Shown: positions 26,769 through 35,289, counted from the first letter of the stretch. The stretch is DNA of 64,000 nucleotides from Alphaproteobacteria bacterium (GCA_020025875.1 JAHHRI010000003.1:6866-70865), one strand, 5' to 3'. Translations and numbers: made by a program. Notes: generated by a model not told the origin, from the sequence alone.

Positions 26769-27554
26769 TTAAACTGCCACTTTAGCTTTAATCGCCTCAT
26801 GACACCGATAATCCACCAGCTCAAAATCCTCATATTTAAATTGGTTGATATCTTTAACGGACGGATTGATTTTGACTCTGGGCAATGCCAGCGGCTTGCG
26901 TAACAACTGCTGTTTGACTTGCTCAAAGTGATTGTGGTAGATATGCGTATCTGCCAAGGTGTGCACAAATTCGCCGGGTTCCAGCCCGACAACTTGCGCA
27001 ACCATCATGGTTAGCAGCGCATAAGAGGCAATGTTAAACGGCACGCCGAGAAACATATCGCAGCTACGCTGGTAGAGCATACAGGAAAGCCGATTGCCCG
27101 CGGTATAAAACTGAAACATCATATGACAGGGAGGCAGCTTCATATCGCTGATTTTTCCGACATTCCATGCCGAAACGATCATCCGCCGATCATTGGGATT
27201 GTGCTTTAATTTATCAATCACTTCCGCAAGTTGATCTATTCCTTCATTGTTCCAGTTGCGCCACTGAGAACCGTAAACCGGTCCGAGGTTGCCGTTTTCG
27301 TCTGCCCATTCGTTCCAAATGCGCACACCGTGTTCCTGCAAATATTGGATATTGGTATCGCCTTTAATAAACCACAAAAGTTCATAAACAATGCTTTTCC
27401 AGTGCATTTTTTTGGTTGTCATCAGCGGAAAGCCTTTTGCCAAATCAAACCGCAACTGCCTGCCAAACACCGATCTCGTGCCAACTCCCGTTCGATCTTC
27501 CTTATCAACGCCATTTTCCAAAATATCTTTCAGCAAATCCAAATATTGTTGCAT
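26769..27554 (-). CDS. thyA: Thymidylate synthase
   Basis: ThyA methylates dUMP to dTMP using methylene-tetrahydrofolate. The 261-residue product has the usual motifs: EDRTGVGTRSVFG, the HWKSIVYELLWFIKGDTN region, WNEWADENGNLGPVYGSQWRNW, the nucleophile loop LPPCHMMFQFY, QRSCDMFLGVPFNIASYALL and HIYHNHFEQVKQQL. GAGGAG lies upstream. Its ATG shares one base with the folA stop codon (TGATG), which shows translational coupling to the gene that regenerates its folate cofactor. Confidence 0.98.
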   Translation of the reverse strand: MQQYLDLLKDILENGVDKEDRTGVGTRSVFGRQLRFDLAKGFPLMTTKKMHWKSIVYELLWFIKGDTNIQYLQEHGVRIWNEWADENGNLGPVYGSQWRNWNNEGIDQLAEVIDKLKHNPNDRRMIVSAWNVGKISDMKLPPCHMMFQFYTAGNRLSCMLYQRSCDMFLGVPFNIASYALLTMMVAQVVGLEPGEFVHTLADTHIYHNHFEQVKQQLLRKPLALPRVKINPSVKDINQFKYEDFELVDYRCHEAIKAKVAV

Positions 27555-28129
27555 CAGTTTGTCTCCTCCTCAATTGCCGTGATAATCTTTTTTAACACAT
27601 TTTGATCAACAAACTCACCGCGACGAAGCCAAACGCGTGTCGTAACATTGTCCAATTCATAATCTGTCGAGATCTGCCGATAATTTTTATTTAGAATTTC
27701 AATACAAGGGGTTATCGTCACCGGTTCACCTTCAAGTTCGGCTTTTAGCTCGCCGTTGTAAACACAATCGACAACAATTTCTGGCATCAATTTGCCGCCC
27801 CCGTTCATAAACAACCAATAAACCGTGGCGCCGCCGGCAATATATAAATCTTGTTCAAAATCCTTAAAAAACTTAACATCGTTAATAACCAAATGGTTTT
27901 CCCGATCTGCCACCTCATACTCTTCTTCCTGTGACAAAACAAAAATTTTGCGTTCAGGCAGCGTCCTTCCGGGAAAGCTCTCATAAGTTTTTTGCCCGAC
28001 AACTAATGTTTGCCCTGTTGTTATGCGGCGAAAACGTTGAAAATCGGATTTGATATGCCATGGAATATGCGGCCCGATTCCAATAATATTGTCATTGACA
28101 TGACGGCACCAGATGGCAACTTTTGTCAT
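27554..28129 (-). CDS. folA: Dihydrofolate reductase
   Basis: This enzyme reduces dihydrofolate to tetrahydrofolate with NADPH. The 191-residue product carries IGIGPHIPWHIKSDFQRFRRIT (the substrate-binding loop with an Asp at the usual acidic position), LVVGQKTYESFPGRTLPERKIFVLS, and DLYIAGGATVYWLF. It is about 25 residues longer than E. coli FolA, with an extra C-terminal helix (DQNVLKKIITAIEEE). It heads folA-thyA-mazG and is divergent from ssrA. Confidence 0.93.
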   Translation of the reverse strand: MTKVAIWCRHVNDNIIGIGPHIPWHIKSDFQRFRRITTGQTLVVGQKTYESFPGRTLPERKIFVLSQEEEYEVADRENHLVINDVKFFKDFEQDLYIAGGATVYWLFMNGGGKLMPEIVVDCVYNGELKAELEGEPVTITPCIEILNKNYRQISTDYELDNVTTRVWLRRGEFVDQNVLKKIITAIEEETN

Positions 28130-28235
28130 TTTTATTTTTCCTGTTCCGTTATTTACAGCATTGTTATCTTATCACTTGTCTGCCGCTTGACAAGCCGGTT
28201 CATGAACTTATCACATAAATTTTGCGTTAAAGCTC

Positions 28236-28264
28236 TTGCAAAATGAGTCAATATCACTTAGAAT
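28236..28264 (+). promoter_or_regulatory. Predicted ssrA promoter
   Basis: TTGCAA (28236-28241) and TAGAAT (28259-28264) are 17 bases apart, a near-consensus sigma-70 promoter, with transcription expected to start near 28271. A second TTGACA lies upstream at 28187. Confidence 0.6.
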
Positions 28265-28270
28265 AGAAAA

Positions 28271-28584
28271 CGTTGAGCAATCAACTGTGACACCAGAGAC
28301 TGTGTGAAATAGATATTCTGGACCCGGGGGCAGTACCCGGCGCCTCCACCAAAAAAAATTTAAGGGGGCGAAACAGGATCGACAGGGTATAGTAAAGGCA
28401 TTTTGTCGTGTTCGGTGAGATACCACCGTTATCGGTTCAAAATAAAATGAATGCTAACGATAATGAATTAGCACCTGTTGCTTTGGCTGCTTAATTTAGC
28501 GGTCGCAACAAACGCAAATCCTCATAACTATGGTTAGTCGTGAGTGGGGAATGAGCCACCCAGCAACAGAACGGCTCGTTTTTT
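28271..28584 (+). ncRNA. ssrA: Circularly permuted (two-piece) tmRNA
   Basis: tmRNA rescues stalled ribosomes and adds a degradation tag. The gene order is permuted, as in alphaproteobacteria: the acceptor piece comes first, with T-arm-like GACCCGGGGGCAGTACCCGG and 3' end CGCCTCCACCA ending at 28351. A 12-base AT-rich spacer follows, then the coding piece starting GGGGGCGAAACAGGATCGAC at 28364. GGGGGCG pairs with CGCCTCC over seven base pairs. The tag frame is GCT at 28453 to TAA at 28492-28494, encoding ANDNELAPVALAA. A GAGCC/GGCTC hairpin with six Ts ends the transcript near 28584. Outer ends are approximate. Confidence 0.93.
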
Positions 28585-28611
28585 GAGTTTAAATGACGGG
28601 AACGGCATAAA

Positions 28612-29067
28612 ATGGAAAAATATTTAAGCGAAATCAATTATGACCTGTTGGTGGAACACGCCTTAAAACATGTTGTGATTGAAGCCTTGAAAATTGCCGA
28701 AAAACAGGGCCTGCCGGGGGAGCATCACTTTTATATTGCTTTCCGCACCGATCATCCCGATGTCAAAATAGATGATCTGATTCGCAGCCGCTACCCCAAA
28801 GAAATGACCATCGTGCTGCAAAATCAATTTTCCGATCTGGAAGTAAGCAACAGCGGCTTTGCCGTCACCTTAAAATTCAGCCGAGTTCCCTACCGAATAG
28901 AAGTTCCGTTTGCCGCCATCAGCTACTTTGGCGATCCCAGCGTGCGTTTTGGTATCAGCTTCGGCAGCGAAATAGACAGTAACACGCCGCAAGAAGAAGC
29001 CAAACCGGCTCCCAAAAATGCCGACGTGGTATCCATTGATGCCTTTCGGAAAAAAGGCAATGCTTAA
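28612..29067 (+). CDS. sspB: ClpXP adaptor SspB (alphaproteobacterial type)
   Basis: SspB binds the ssrA tag and tethers tagged proteins to the ClpXP protease. The 151-residue product has the alphaproteobacterial SspB core: INYDLLVEHALKHVVIEALKIAEKQGLPGEHHFYIAF, the PKEMTIVLQNQFSDLEV strand pair, and VPYRIEVPFAAISYFGDPSVRFG. A flexible linker with TPQEEAKPAPK leads to a C-terminal ADVVSIDAFRKK tail, the position of the ClpX-binding peptide. It starts only about 28 bases after the ssrA terminator, so tag and adaptor are neighbours. Confidence 0.93.
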   Translation: MEKYLSEINYDLLVEHALKHVVIEALKIAEKQGLPGEHHFYIAFRTDHPDVKIDDLIRSRYPKEMTIVLQNQFSDLEVSNSGFAVTLKFSRVPYRIEVPFAAISYFGDPSVRFGISFGSEIDSNTPQEEAKPAPKNADVVSIDAFRKKGNA

Positions 29068-29278
29068 AAAATCCGTCATTATCGCCGGTCGTCACAATAC
29101 CAGCATTTCCATAGAACAGGAGTTTTATGACGAACTGTTGAATGTGTGCCGTGAGCGGAATCTTTCGCTTAATGCGCTCATTACCGAAATAGATTCTGCC
29201 CGCAGCGACAAAAACAACCTCTCTGCAGCCGTCCGCATCTATATCCTGCAATATATCAAGAGTAAGTTATCGGCATAA
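29060..29278 (+). CDS. Ribbon-helix-helix domain protein
   Basis: The ATG at 29060 overlaps the end of sspB by 8 bases and has AAAAAGG just upstream, giving 72 residues. HNTSISIEQEFYDELLNVCRERNLSLNALITEID followed by NLSAAVRIYILQYI is the one-strand, two-helix pattern of the RHH_4-type ribbon-helix-helix family, usually dimeric DNA-binding proteins. Its target is unknown. The overlap suggests translational coupling with sspB. Confidence 0.82.
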   Translation: MLKKSVIIAGRHNTSISIEQEFYDELLNVCRERNLSLNALITEIDSARSDKNNLSAAVRIYILQYIKSKLSA

Positions 29279-29601
29279 ATCAATGCCATCATCTGATCAA
29301 TATTTTAAATATCCGTACCGCCGACGACACCGATATGCAAGGCTCGACAATCGGCGACAAATTCTTGTTGTGCTGGATATAGTGCGCCACCAAAAGCGAA
29401 CATGATGTTGTTATTTTTTGTTGTCACACAAGCGTTTTTTTACAACAAACAAGGCGCATATCCAGTATTTCGAACAACGGTATTGCAAAGCGCAGATTCG
29501 CACCCTGCCCCTATCCCTTTCCGATACCGCCGCCTTGCCGTCAACAATGGACAATCGTAACATTTTGCCCTGCAAAAACGAAGGAGCTGCAAGGTATAAG
29601 C
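29279..29601. other. Gene-free stretch
   Basis: About 320 bases between the RHH gene and a terminator. Short frames occur (for instance 29418-29636 plus) without ribosome-binding sites. No RNA gene or repeat was recognised. Confidence 0.5.
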
Positions 29602-29638
29602 ATCAAAAAAACTCCGAAAAATCGGAGTTTTTTTGATA
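29602..29638. terminator. Bidirectional intrinsic terminator
   Basis: ATCAAAAAAACTCCGA and its complement TCGGAGTTTTTTTGAT form a hairpin with A and T runs on both sides, serving the sspB side and the minus-strand hydrolase gene. Confidence 0.85.
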
Positions 29639-29690
29639 AGGCATTCCGCTTCATTTAAAAACGTTCATCATATACATACGGAATACTCTT

Positions 29691-30452
29691 TTATTCTTCC
29701 GCATCATCGTCAACTTCGTTTTCCTCCTCTGCCGTCATCAAGGGCAATTCCCCTTCTTCTTCCGGCAACTCGGTTTTGCGTCGGCGTCCGCGGCGTTTTT
29801 TCTGCGGTTTTTTCCGCTGCACCGCCCCAATGACATAGTTGCCGACAATTTTGTACAAGTCGGTCAAATGACCGTTATACATATGATCGCCGTCTTCAAT
29901 CATGGCAAAATCGACCTCAACGCTGTGTTGTCCGTTCAGTCTTTTTGCCAAAGTTGCAACCATGGCAGGCGTAACAATTTCATCTTGCCCGCCTTGCACG
30001 ATCAAACCGGAAGTGGGGCATGGAGCCAAAAAGGAAAAATCTTTTTCGTTTGCCGGCGGGGAAACGGCAATAAAATTGTTGATGTCGGGACGACGCATTA
30101 ACAGCTGCAACCCAACCCATGCCCCGAAAGAATAGCCGGCAATCCAGCACTGGCGCGCCTCCGGATTGACCGACTGCAACCAATCAAGCGCCACCGTGGC
30201 GTCGGAAAGTTCGCCCGGACCGTCCTCGAACTGTCCCTGAGAGCGACCCACTCCGCGAAAATTGAATCGCAAAACCGAAAACCCCAAATCCTTAAAACAA
30301 CTAAACAAAGCATACACAACCTTGTTGCTCATTGTTCCGCCGTACTGAGGATGGGGATGCAAAATCAAAGCGATCGGCGCTCCCGGTCGGCTGCTCTGAT
30401 GATAGCGGCCTTCTATTCTGCCGGCATGGCCGTTAAACAATACTTCTGTCAT
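29691..30452 (-). CDS. Alpha/beta hydrolase with charged C-terminal tail
   Basis: The 253-residue product has a complete serine hydrolase triad: the nucleophile elbow AGYSFGAW (Ser near 103), Asp in VQGGQDEIV and His in EDGDHMYNG. An oxyanion-region HPHPQYGGTMSNK and FNFRGVGRSQG fit the family of small dienelactone-hydrolase-like or DUF-type esterases. After about residue 205 a tail begins with a basic cluster (RKKPQKKRRGRRRK) and ends with about 30 mostly acidic residues. The substrate is unknown. Confidence 0.85.
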   Translation of the reverse strand: MTEVLFNGHAGRIEGRYHQSSRPGAPIALILHPHPQYGGTMSNKVVYALFSCFKDLGFSVLRFNFRGVGRSQGQFEDGPGELSDATVALDWLQSVNPEARQCWIAGYSFGAWVGLQLLMRRPDINNFIAVSPPANEKDFSFLAPCPTSGLIVQGGQDEIVTPAMVATLAKRLNGQHSVEVDFAMIEDGDHMYNGHLTDLYKIVGNYVIGAVQRKKPQKKRRGRRRKTELPEEEGELPLMTAEEENEVDDDAEE

Positions 30453-30688
30453 CTGGCAATCTCTTTTTTAAGCTTGAATTTATTTTCGTTTATTATACAC
30501 TATTTTAAAATGTTGTATAAATCGTTAATTTAAGGGAATATATCACAATCATACCGAGAAATACAAGCAGATTTTTAATATTTGGAACAATTTGCAGCCA
30601 AATTTGATAAGTTGTAACCGAAATGTAACTATTATTTTTGATAAACTTATGCTACTATGAAGCATAGTGGAACATTGTGGAGGCGAGA

Positions 30689-31291
30689 ATGAAAAAACTG
30701 TTCAGCACACTGGCGCTTGCCGCGACTTTGGCTACCGCCGAAGGCGCATTGGCTCAGCTGCCTGCCAACCCATGGGATATCAGCCCCAATGACGGAACTT
30801 TTGATAACGTCGACTATGCATCTTCAACCCGAGATGCCGTCACTCAGGCTCCGATGTACGGAAACGGTCCGACAGACGGAGAAGTTTTGCCGGTTGATCC
30901 ATGGGCCAAAGCCCGCGACAAAAGCGGAGTGGAAACATGGCGCGGATCCGGACAGCACGGTCGCCTGAATTATGTCGGAGAAGCCACCACTTTCGGCGAT
31001 GCCCAAGGACAGGAAATGATTGCGCCCGAAGTAAACCGCCACAATATGTTGGTTGGTCTGGAACATTTAAGAAAACTCGGTTACAAAATTCCGGAAAGCT
31101 ATGACGAAAAGATCAAAAACCTGCCTAACGCCTACCGTCGTATTTTGCGCGAAAACTACACCAAAGTTCAGTCGGCGGACGATCCGTTCGGCAAAAGCTT
31201 TGTTCACATTATGGACGGCATAGAAGAAGGCACCGGTCTGGATATGGAAAATATCTTGTTCAATTCGCTTGACATCTTAGCGACAGACTAG
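30689..31291 (+). CDS. Secreted protein of unknown function
   Basis: The ATG at 30689 has GGAGG upstream and gives 200 residues. A signal peptide (MKKLFSTLALAATLATAEGALA) is followed by an Asp/Pro/Gly-rich region (NPWDISPNDGTFDNVDYASS, VLPVDPWAKARDKSG) and a helical C-terminal part (HLRKLGYKIPESYDEKIKNLP, then NYTKVQSADDPFGKSF). No family recognised. The next gene, also secreted and unknown, begins 13 bases later, so they form a pair. Confidence 0.72.
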   Translation: MKKLFSTLALAATLATAEGALAQLPANPWDISPNDGTFDNVDYASSTRDAVTQAPMYGNGPTDGEVLPVDPWAKARDKSGVETWRGSGQHGRLNYVGEATTFGDAQGQEMIAPEVNRHNMLVGLEHLRKLGYKIPESYDEKIKNLPNAYRRILRENYTKVQSADDPFGKSFVHIMDGIEEGTGLDMENILFNSLDILATD

Positions 31292-31304
31292 AAAGGCTCT
31301 CGCC

Positions 31305-31655
31305 ATGAAGCATATCTTGTTAATCATTGTCGCGGTTTGTTTCGGCAGCGTTTCCGCCAAGGCGCAGTATGGGGAAACTCCTTCGCCTCAGGCAGCCGCA
31401 CAGACGACAATCGACAAAGTTTTGACGGAAGACGTTGTAGAAGCCGCGCGCCCGCTTAACAAAAAAATAGACTATATTGCCACAACCTACGATAGCGGCG
31501 ATTTGCGCGCCCTGATTAAAAACTACGAAAAAACCAATAAAAAAATAGCGGCAAGACAGGGCAAGGCTTATATTCCTTATGACCGCAAAATCAATGTCAA
31601 CGATCCGCAAAAAGTGAAACGCTATTTTCACAAGCGGGTTGATATTATTTTCTAA
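31305..31655 (+). CDS. Small secreted protein of unknown function
   Basis: The 116-residue product has a signal peptide (MKHILLIIVAVCFGSVSAKA) and a mature part that is helical and basic, with IDKVLTEDVVEAARPLNKK, a KNYEKTNKKIAARQGKAY stretch and an ending KRYFHKRVDIIF. AAAGG lies before the ATG. No family recognised. Together with the upstream gene it looks like a lineage-specific envelope or secreted pair. Confidence 0.7.
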   Translation: MKHILLIIVAVCFGSVSAKAQYGETPSPQAAAQTTIDKVLTEDVVEAARPLNKKIDYIATTYDSGDLRALIKNYEKTNKKIAARQGKAYIPYDRKINVNDPQKVKRYFHKRVDIIF

Positions 31656-31929
31656 AAAATACTTTTGTTTGAATATTCTCTGGGCAACCCGAAAACTGCC
31701 GATTGCCTTTGATGTTTGCCTTAGCGCATATGTGCCAAATTTGGGCAAAAAATCGTTGCCGTGGTTACAAACGGCAGCTGAGGTTTGAAAAAAACGGTAT
31801 GTTTTATCCGTGGCATCAACCGCTTTTTTGACCACCAAACTTTTTTCTCCCGAAAAATTTCCCCCTGCGCAAATCGCCGTAAGGGGATTTTTTTCGTCTT
31901 GAGGACTGCCGTTTTTTTAACGAATTCTC
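31656..31929. other. Leader and terminator region between the secreted pair and nhaA
   Basis: About 270 gene-free bases. The only clear element is the hairpin at 31851-31895. Confidence 0.5.
31851..31895 (+). terminator. Terminator-like hairpin upstream of nhaA
   Basis: GAAAAATTTCCCC and GGGGATTTTTTTC enclose about 18 bases and end in a T run. It lies about 200 bases after the stop codon of the small secreted protein. Confidence 0.65.
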
Positions 31930-31978
31930 TTGCAATTTTTTTTAATCATAATATATACATACCTACAGGAATGTATAT
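31930..31978 (+). promoter_or_regulatory. nhaA promoter with overlapping palindrome (operator candidate)
   Basis: TTGCAA (31930-31935) and TATATA (31952-31957) are 16 bases apart. A palindrome with arms ATATACAT (31953-31960) and ATGTATAT (31971-31978), inner CC/GG pairs and a TACA centre, overlaps the -10 and the likely start of transcription. It ends 21 bases before the nhaA ATG. It may be a repressor site or a hairpin in the mRNA leader. Confidence 0.45.
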
Positions 31979-31999
31979 CAATTATAAAAAAGAAAAAAG

Positions 32000-33136
32000 A
32001 TGAAAGAGCTTATTAAAAAAATCGGAGATTTGTCGCTCCCGCTCATTGTCGGCATTGTCGTTGCTCTGGCTTGGGCCAACATAGACGCTTATTCTTACAA
32101 CAGTTTTGTATATCACGAGCTGGCGCCGAAAATAAATTTTCATTTTCTCATCAACGATGTTTTTCTGGTTTTGTTTTTTGGCTTTGTCAGCATTGAGATC
32201 GTTCACGGCATTGCCCCCGGCGGCAATCTCTATCCCATCAAAAACACCGTCAGCAATCTGATGGGCGCCCTCGGAGGAATCCTCCTGCCGATAGCCCTTT
32301 TCTTTTTTTTCAACACTTTTTGGGGAGCGCCGAGTTACCGTAACGGTTGGGCGATTCCGACGGCAACCGATGTGGCCATCTCGCTGCTTTTTGCACAAAT
32401 CATTTTTGGCAAAAAGCATCCGGCATTTACCTTTTTGTTGCTGCTCGCCATTGCCGACGATGTTGTCGGTTTAGCCATTATTGCCCTTTTCTATCCCGAT
32501 CCGGAACTGCCGATCAATCCGCGATGGTTGTCGCTGGTTTTGGTTGCCATCGTCATTGCGTGGATTTTAAACAAACATAAAGTGCGTAGCTATTGGGCTT
32601 ATTTGTTCACCGGCATTTTTTCATGGATAGGGCTGCACCATGCCAATATGCACCCGTCGCTGGCGCTCATTTTCATCATTCCGTTTATCCCGCACGAAAC
32701 GTCCCCCGGCAAAGAACGCTGCCAAACCGAACTTGATCATTTTGAAAACGACTTCAAACCGGTTGTCGACTACGGCTTGTTCTTTTTCGGCCTCAGCAAC
32801 GCCGGCGTTGTCTTTTCCAGCATCTCAATATTGACGCTGATTATCTTTATTTCTCTGCTTGTGGGCAAAACCTTGGGTATCTATCTGATGGTCAAATTTG
32901 CCGGTCTGTGCAAATTTAACATCAACAATGCCATCTCCAACCTTGACCTTTTGCTGATAGGCATGACGGCAGGCATCGGGCTGACGGTTTCCCTGTTTAT
33001 TTCAGAGATTGCCTATACCGAAGCCGACATCGCCGGCGCTGCCAAAATGGGCGCGTTGTTCAGCCTGTTTAACGGCTTTATTGCACTGATGGTGGCAAAA
33101 CTCATCAGAAAAGAACAGGAAATAAAACATATCTAA
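32000..33136 (+). CDS. nhaA: Na+/H+ antiporter NhaA
   Basis: NhaA exchanges internal Na+ for external protons to control pH and sodium. The 378-residue product has about 12 membrane helices and the key residues: AIPTATDVA (Asp124, matching E. coli Asp133) and AIADDVVGLAIIA (Asp153 and Asp154, matching Asp163 and Asp164). GGNLYPIKNTVSN and GIGLTVSLFISEIAY are also typical. It is a single gene with its own promoter and palindrome upstream. Confidence 0.95.
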   Translation: MKELIKKIGDLSLPLIVGIVVALAWANIDAYSYNSFVYHELAPKINFHFLINDVFLVLFFGFVSIEIVHGIAPGGNLYPIKNTVSNLMGALGGILLPIALFFFFNTFWGAPSYRNGWAIPTATDVAISLLFAQIIFGKKHPAFTFLLLLAIADDVVGLAIIALFYPDPELPINPRWLSLVLVAIVIAWILNKHKVRSYWAYLFTGIFSWIGLHHANMHPSLALIFIIPFIPHETSPGKERCQTELDHFENDFKPVVDYGLFFFGLSNAGVVFSSISILTLIIFISLLVGKTLGIYLMVKFAGLCKFNINNAISNLDLLLIGMTAGIGLTVSLFISEIAYTEADIAGAAKMGALFSLFNGFIALMVAKLIRKEQEIKHI

Positions 33137-33170
33137 CTGTTTTATCCTCATTTGCCGCCTTTTTGAAAAC

Positions 33171-33199
33171 ACGCTCCCCGATTAAAGCGTCTTTTTTGG
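33171..33199 (+). terminator. Probable terminator after nhaA
   Basis: ACGCT and AGCGT arms around a nine-base loop are followed by CTTTTTT. The stem is short. Confidence 0.5.
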
Positions 33200-33287
33200 T
33201 TGTCGGCAACTTAGTCTGAAAAAATTAACGCTTTATTTCCTTTTTCATTTTAAAATTCCGCCATTCAAAAATACAAAAGGGATAAAG

Positions 33288-34493
33288 ATGATTTTCATCC
33301 GTCACAAGATTTGCATTTTATTTCTGGCAGCCGCCGCGCTGTTTGCCTTTCCGGCAACGGCTCGGCGCTCGCCTTCAAACATTGTCATCGATGCCAAAAC
33401 CGGAGAAGTGCTTGTTGCCCATAACCCCAACGCCGTTCGGCATCCCGCTTCGCTGACCAAACTGATGACTCTGTACATCACTTTTGAGGCTATGGAAAAA
33501 GGGCTGATCAAAATGGACGACGAACTCCCCGTATCCTTTACCGCCGCCAACCGCTCCCCCTCCCGCTTGGGCCTAAAGGCAGGAAGTAAAATCAAAGTAG
33601 AAACGGCAATCGATGCGCTGATCATCAAATCGGCCAACGACTGCGCCACCGTGTTGGCAGAAGGGCTTGGCTACAGCGAAGCGAAATTTGCCGAAAAAAT
33701 GACGGAAGTGGCTAAAGCACTCGATATGAAAGACACCGTTTTTAAAAATGCCTCCGGCTTACCCAACCGCCGGCAGGTCACCACAGCCAGAGATATGGCA
33801 ACATTGGCGGCCGCCGTTTATTTTCACTTTCCGCAATATTACGACCTATTCTCCCGTCAAAAATTTACTTATGACGGCAAAACATATCACACCCACAACC
33901 ATCTTTTAAAAAATTTTGAAGGCGCGGATGGGTTAAAAACCGGCTACATTGCCTCTGCCGGCTTTAACATCGTCACCTCTGCCCAACGGGACGGAGATCG
34001 GGTTATTGCCGTTGCCATGGGACACAACAGCCAAAAAGAGCGTGACCGAACCGTTGCGCGCCTGATGGAACAGGGGTTCGGGAAATTGGCGTTAAACCGC
34101 TCAAGCAAAGCAGCTGCCACTTATGTCAAACTGGAACACAGCGATTTTCTGTTTAATGAGCATGAACAAGGCAAAGACAAAAACTCAAACGAAAACAACG
34201 CCAAACAAACGGCCCCCGATGCCGTCTGGATGGTACAAGTCGGCGCCTTTAGCAACTATGCCAAAGCCCGCGTTTATGCACAGAAAGTCCGTCGCGGCTA
34301 CAATGAGCTCAGCAGCCGCAATGTCCAAGTGGAGCCGGCGCAAAACAACGCCATTATCGTCTACCGCGCCCAACTGATTCATCTTCGCAAAAGTGACGCA
34401 CAAACGATATGTAAGGATTTGCAAAAAGAAAACAAATCGTGTATGGTCTTTCCCATGGAACACAACATTCAACTGACAATGGCGGAAAAATAA
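33288..34493 (+). CDS. D-alanyl-D-alanine carboxypeptidase (PBP5/6 family) with SPOR domain
   Basis: This enzyme trims the terminal D-Ala from peptidoglycan stem peptides. The 401-residue product has a signal peptide, and the three penicillin-binding motifs: SLTK (Ser55 to Lys58), SAN near 112-114, and KTG in DGLKTGYIASAGFN near 216-218. Instead of the usual membrane anchor, the C-terminus (about 310-395) is a SPOR domain (WMVQVGAFSNYAKARVYAQK), which binds denuded septal glycan. It would thus act at the division site. Four bases separate it from mipZ, which also acts in division. Confidence 0.92.
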   Translation: MIFIRHKICILFLAAAALFAFPATARRSPSNIVIDAKTGEVLVAHNPNAVRHPASLTKLMTLYITFEAMEKGLIKMDDELPVSFTAANRSPSRLGLKAGSKIKVETAIDALIIKSANDCATVLAEGLGYSEAKFAEKMTEVAKALDMKDTVFKNASGLPNRRQVTTARDMATLAAAVYFHFPQYYDLFSRQKFTYDGKTYHTHNHLLKNFEGADGLKTGYIASAGFNIVTSAQRDGDRVIAVAMGHNSQKERDRTVARLMEQGFGKLALNRSSKAAATYVKLEHSDFLFNEHEQGKDKNSNENNAKQTAPDAVWMVQVGAFSNYAKARVYAQKVRRGYNELSSRNVQVEPAQNNAIIVYRAQLIHLRKSDAQTICKDLQKENKSCMVFPMEHNIQLTMAEK

Positions 34494-34497
34494 GCAA

Positions 34498-35289
34498 ATG
34501 ACACACAGGGCACATGTAATCGTCGTTAGCAACGAAAAAGGCGGAACGGGAAAATCGACAATCTCCATGCATTTGGCAATCAAACTGATGCAAGAGGGTT
34601 TTCGGGTTGCCGCGGTTGATATGGACGGGCGACAAGGCACCCTCACCCACTATGCCCAAAACCGCAACCGTTTCTGCAAAGAAAACGGCTTGGCGCTGCC
34701 GATTCCCACATTGCTGACGATAGAGCCGACCGAAGATCCTGCTTTTTTTGCCGCTCACCGCATACAGGCGGCAGAAAAAATAAAAACATTACTGCCGGAT
34801 TTTGAAGCGGTTATTATCGACACGCCGGGCAACAAAAACTATTTGTTTGAAGAAGCGCACAAATTTGCAGACACTCTGATTACGCCGATTTCCGATAGCC
34901 TGATCGACTTAAACGTCATTTCGGAAATAGACTTTACTCATCCCGACACCCACCACGCCGGTCGCTATGCGCAATATATTTGGGAAGTTAAGAAATATCT
35001 GGCATCTCTAGGCAAGCCGATGCTCAACTGGATTGTTGTCGGCAACAAAATATCTTCACTCAACTCCCGCAACAAAAAACAAGTTTTCGGCTATTTGGAA
35101 AAAGCAGCCAAAAATTACGGCTTTCGCGTTGCTCCGGCCATTCGTGACCGAGTGATCTATAAAGAATTGTTTTTGCAGGGGCTGACGGTTCTTGATCTCA
35201 GCCACCAATCCTTAAAATGTCGCCTGAGTGTTTCCCACATCGCCGCCAAGCAAGAAATCAAAAGTTTGGCGGAGTTTATCTGCCCTTAA
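34498..35289 (+). CDS. mipZ: Division-plane positioning ATPase MipZ
   Basis: MipZ is a ParA-type ATPase that, in Caulobacter, forms gradients from ParB at the poles and inhibits FtsZ to place the division site. The 263-residue product has the deviant Walker A KGGTGKST at 14-21, AAVDMDGRQGTL, and IIDTPGNKNYLFEEAHKFADTLITPISDSLIDL. The HPDTHHAGRYAQYIWEVKK and NRKKQ-like segments are MipZ-specific rather than ParA or MinD. It begins 4 bases after the SPOR carboxypeptidase gene. ParB is not in the window. Confidence 0.93.
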   Translation: MTHRAHVIVVSNEKGGTGKSTISMHLAIKLMQEGFRVAAVDMDGRQGTLTHYAQNRNRFCKENGLALPIPTLLTIEPTEDPAFFAAHRIQAAEKIKTLLPDFEAVIIDTPGNKNYLFEEAHKFADTLITPISDSLIDLNVISEIDFTHPDTHHAGRYAQYIWEVKKYLASLGKPMLNWIVVGNKISSLNSRNKKQVFGYLEKAAKNYGFRVAPAIRDRVIYKELFLQGLTVLDLSHQSLKCRLSVSHIAAKQEIKSLAEFICP

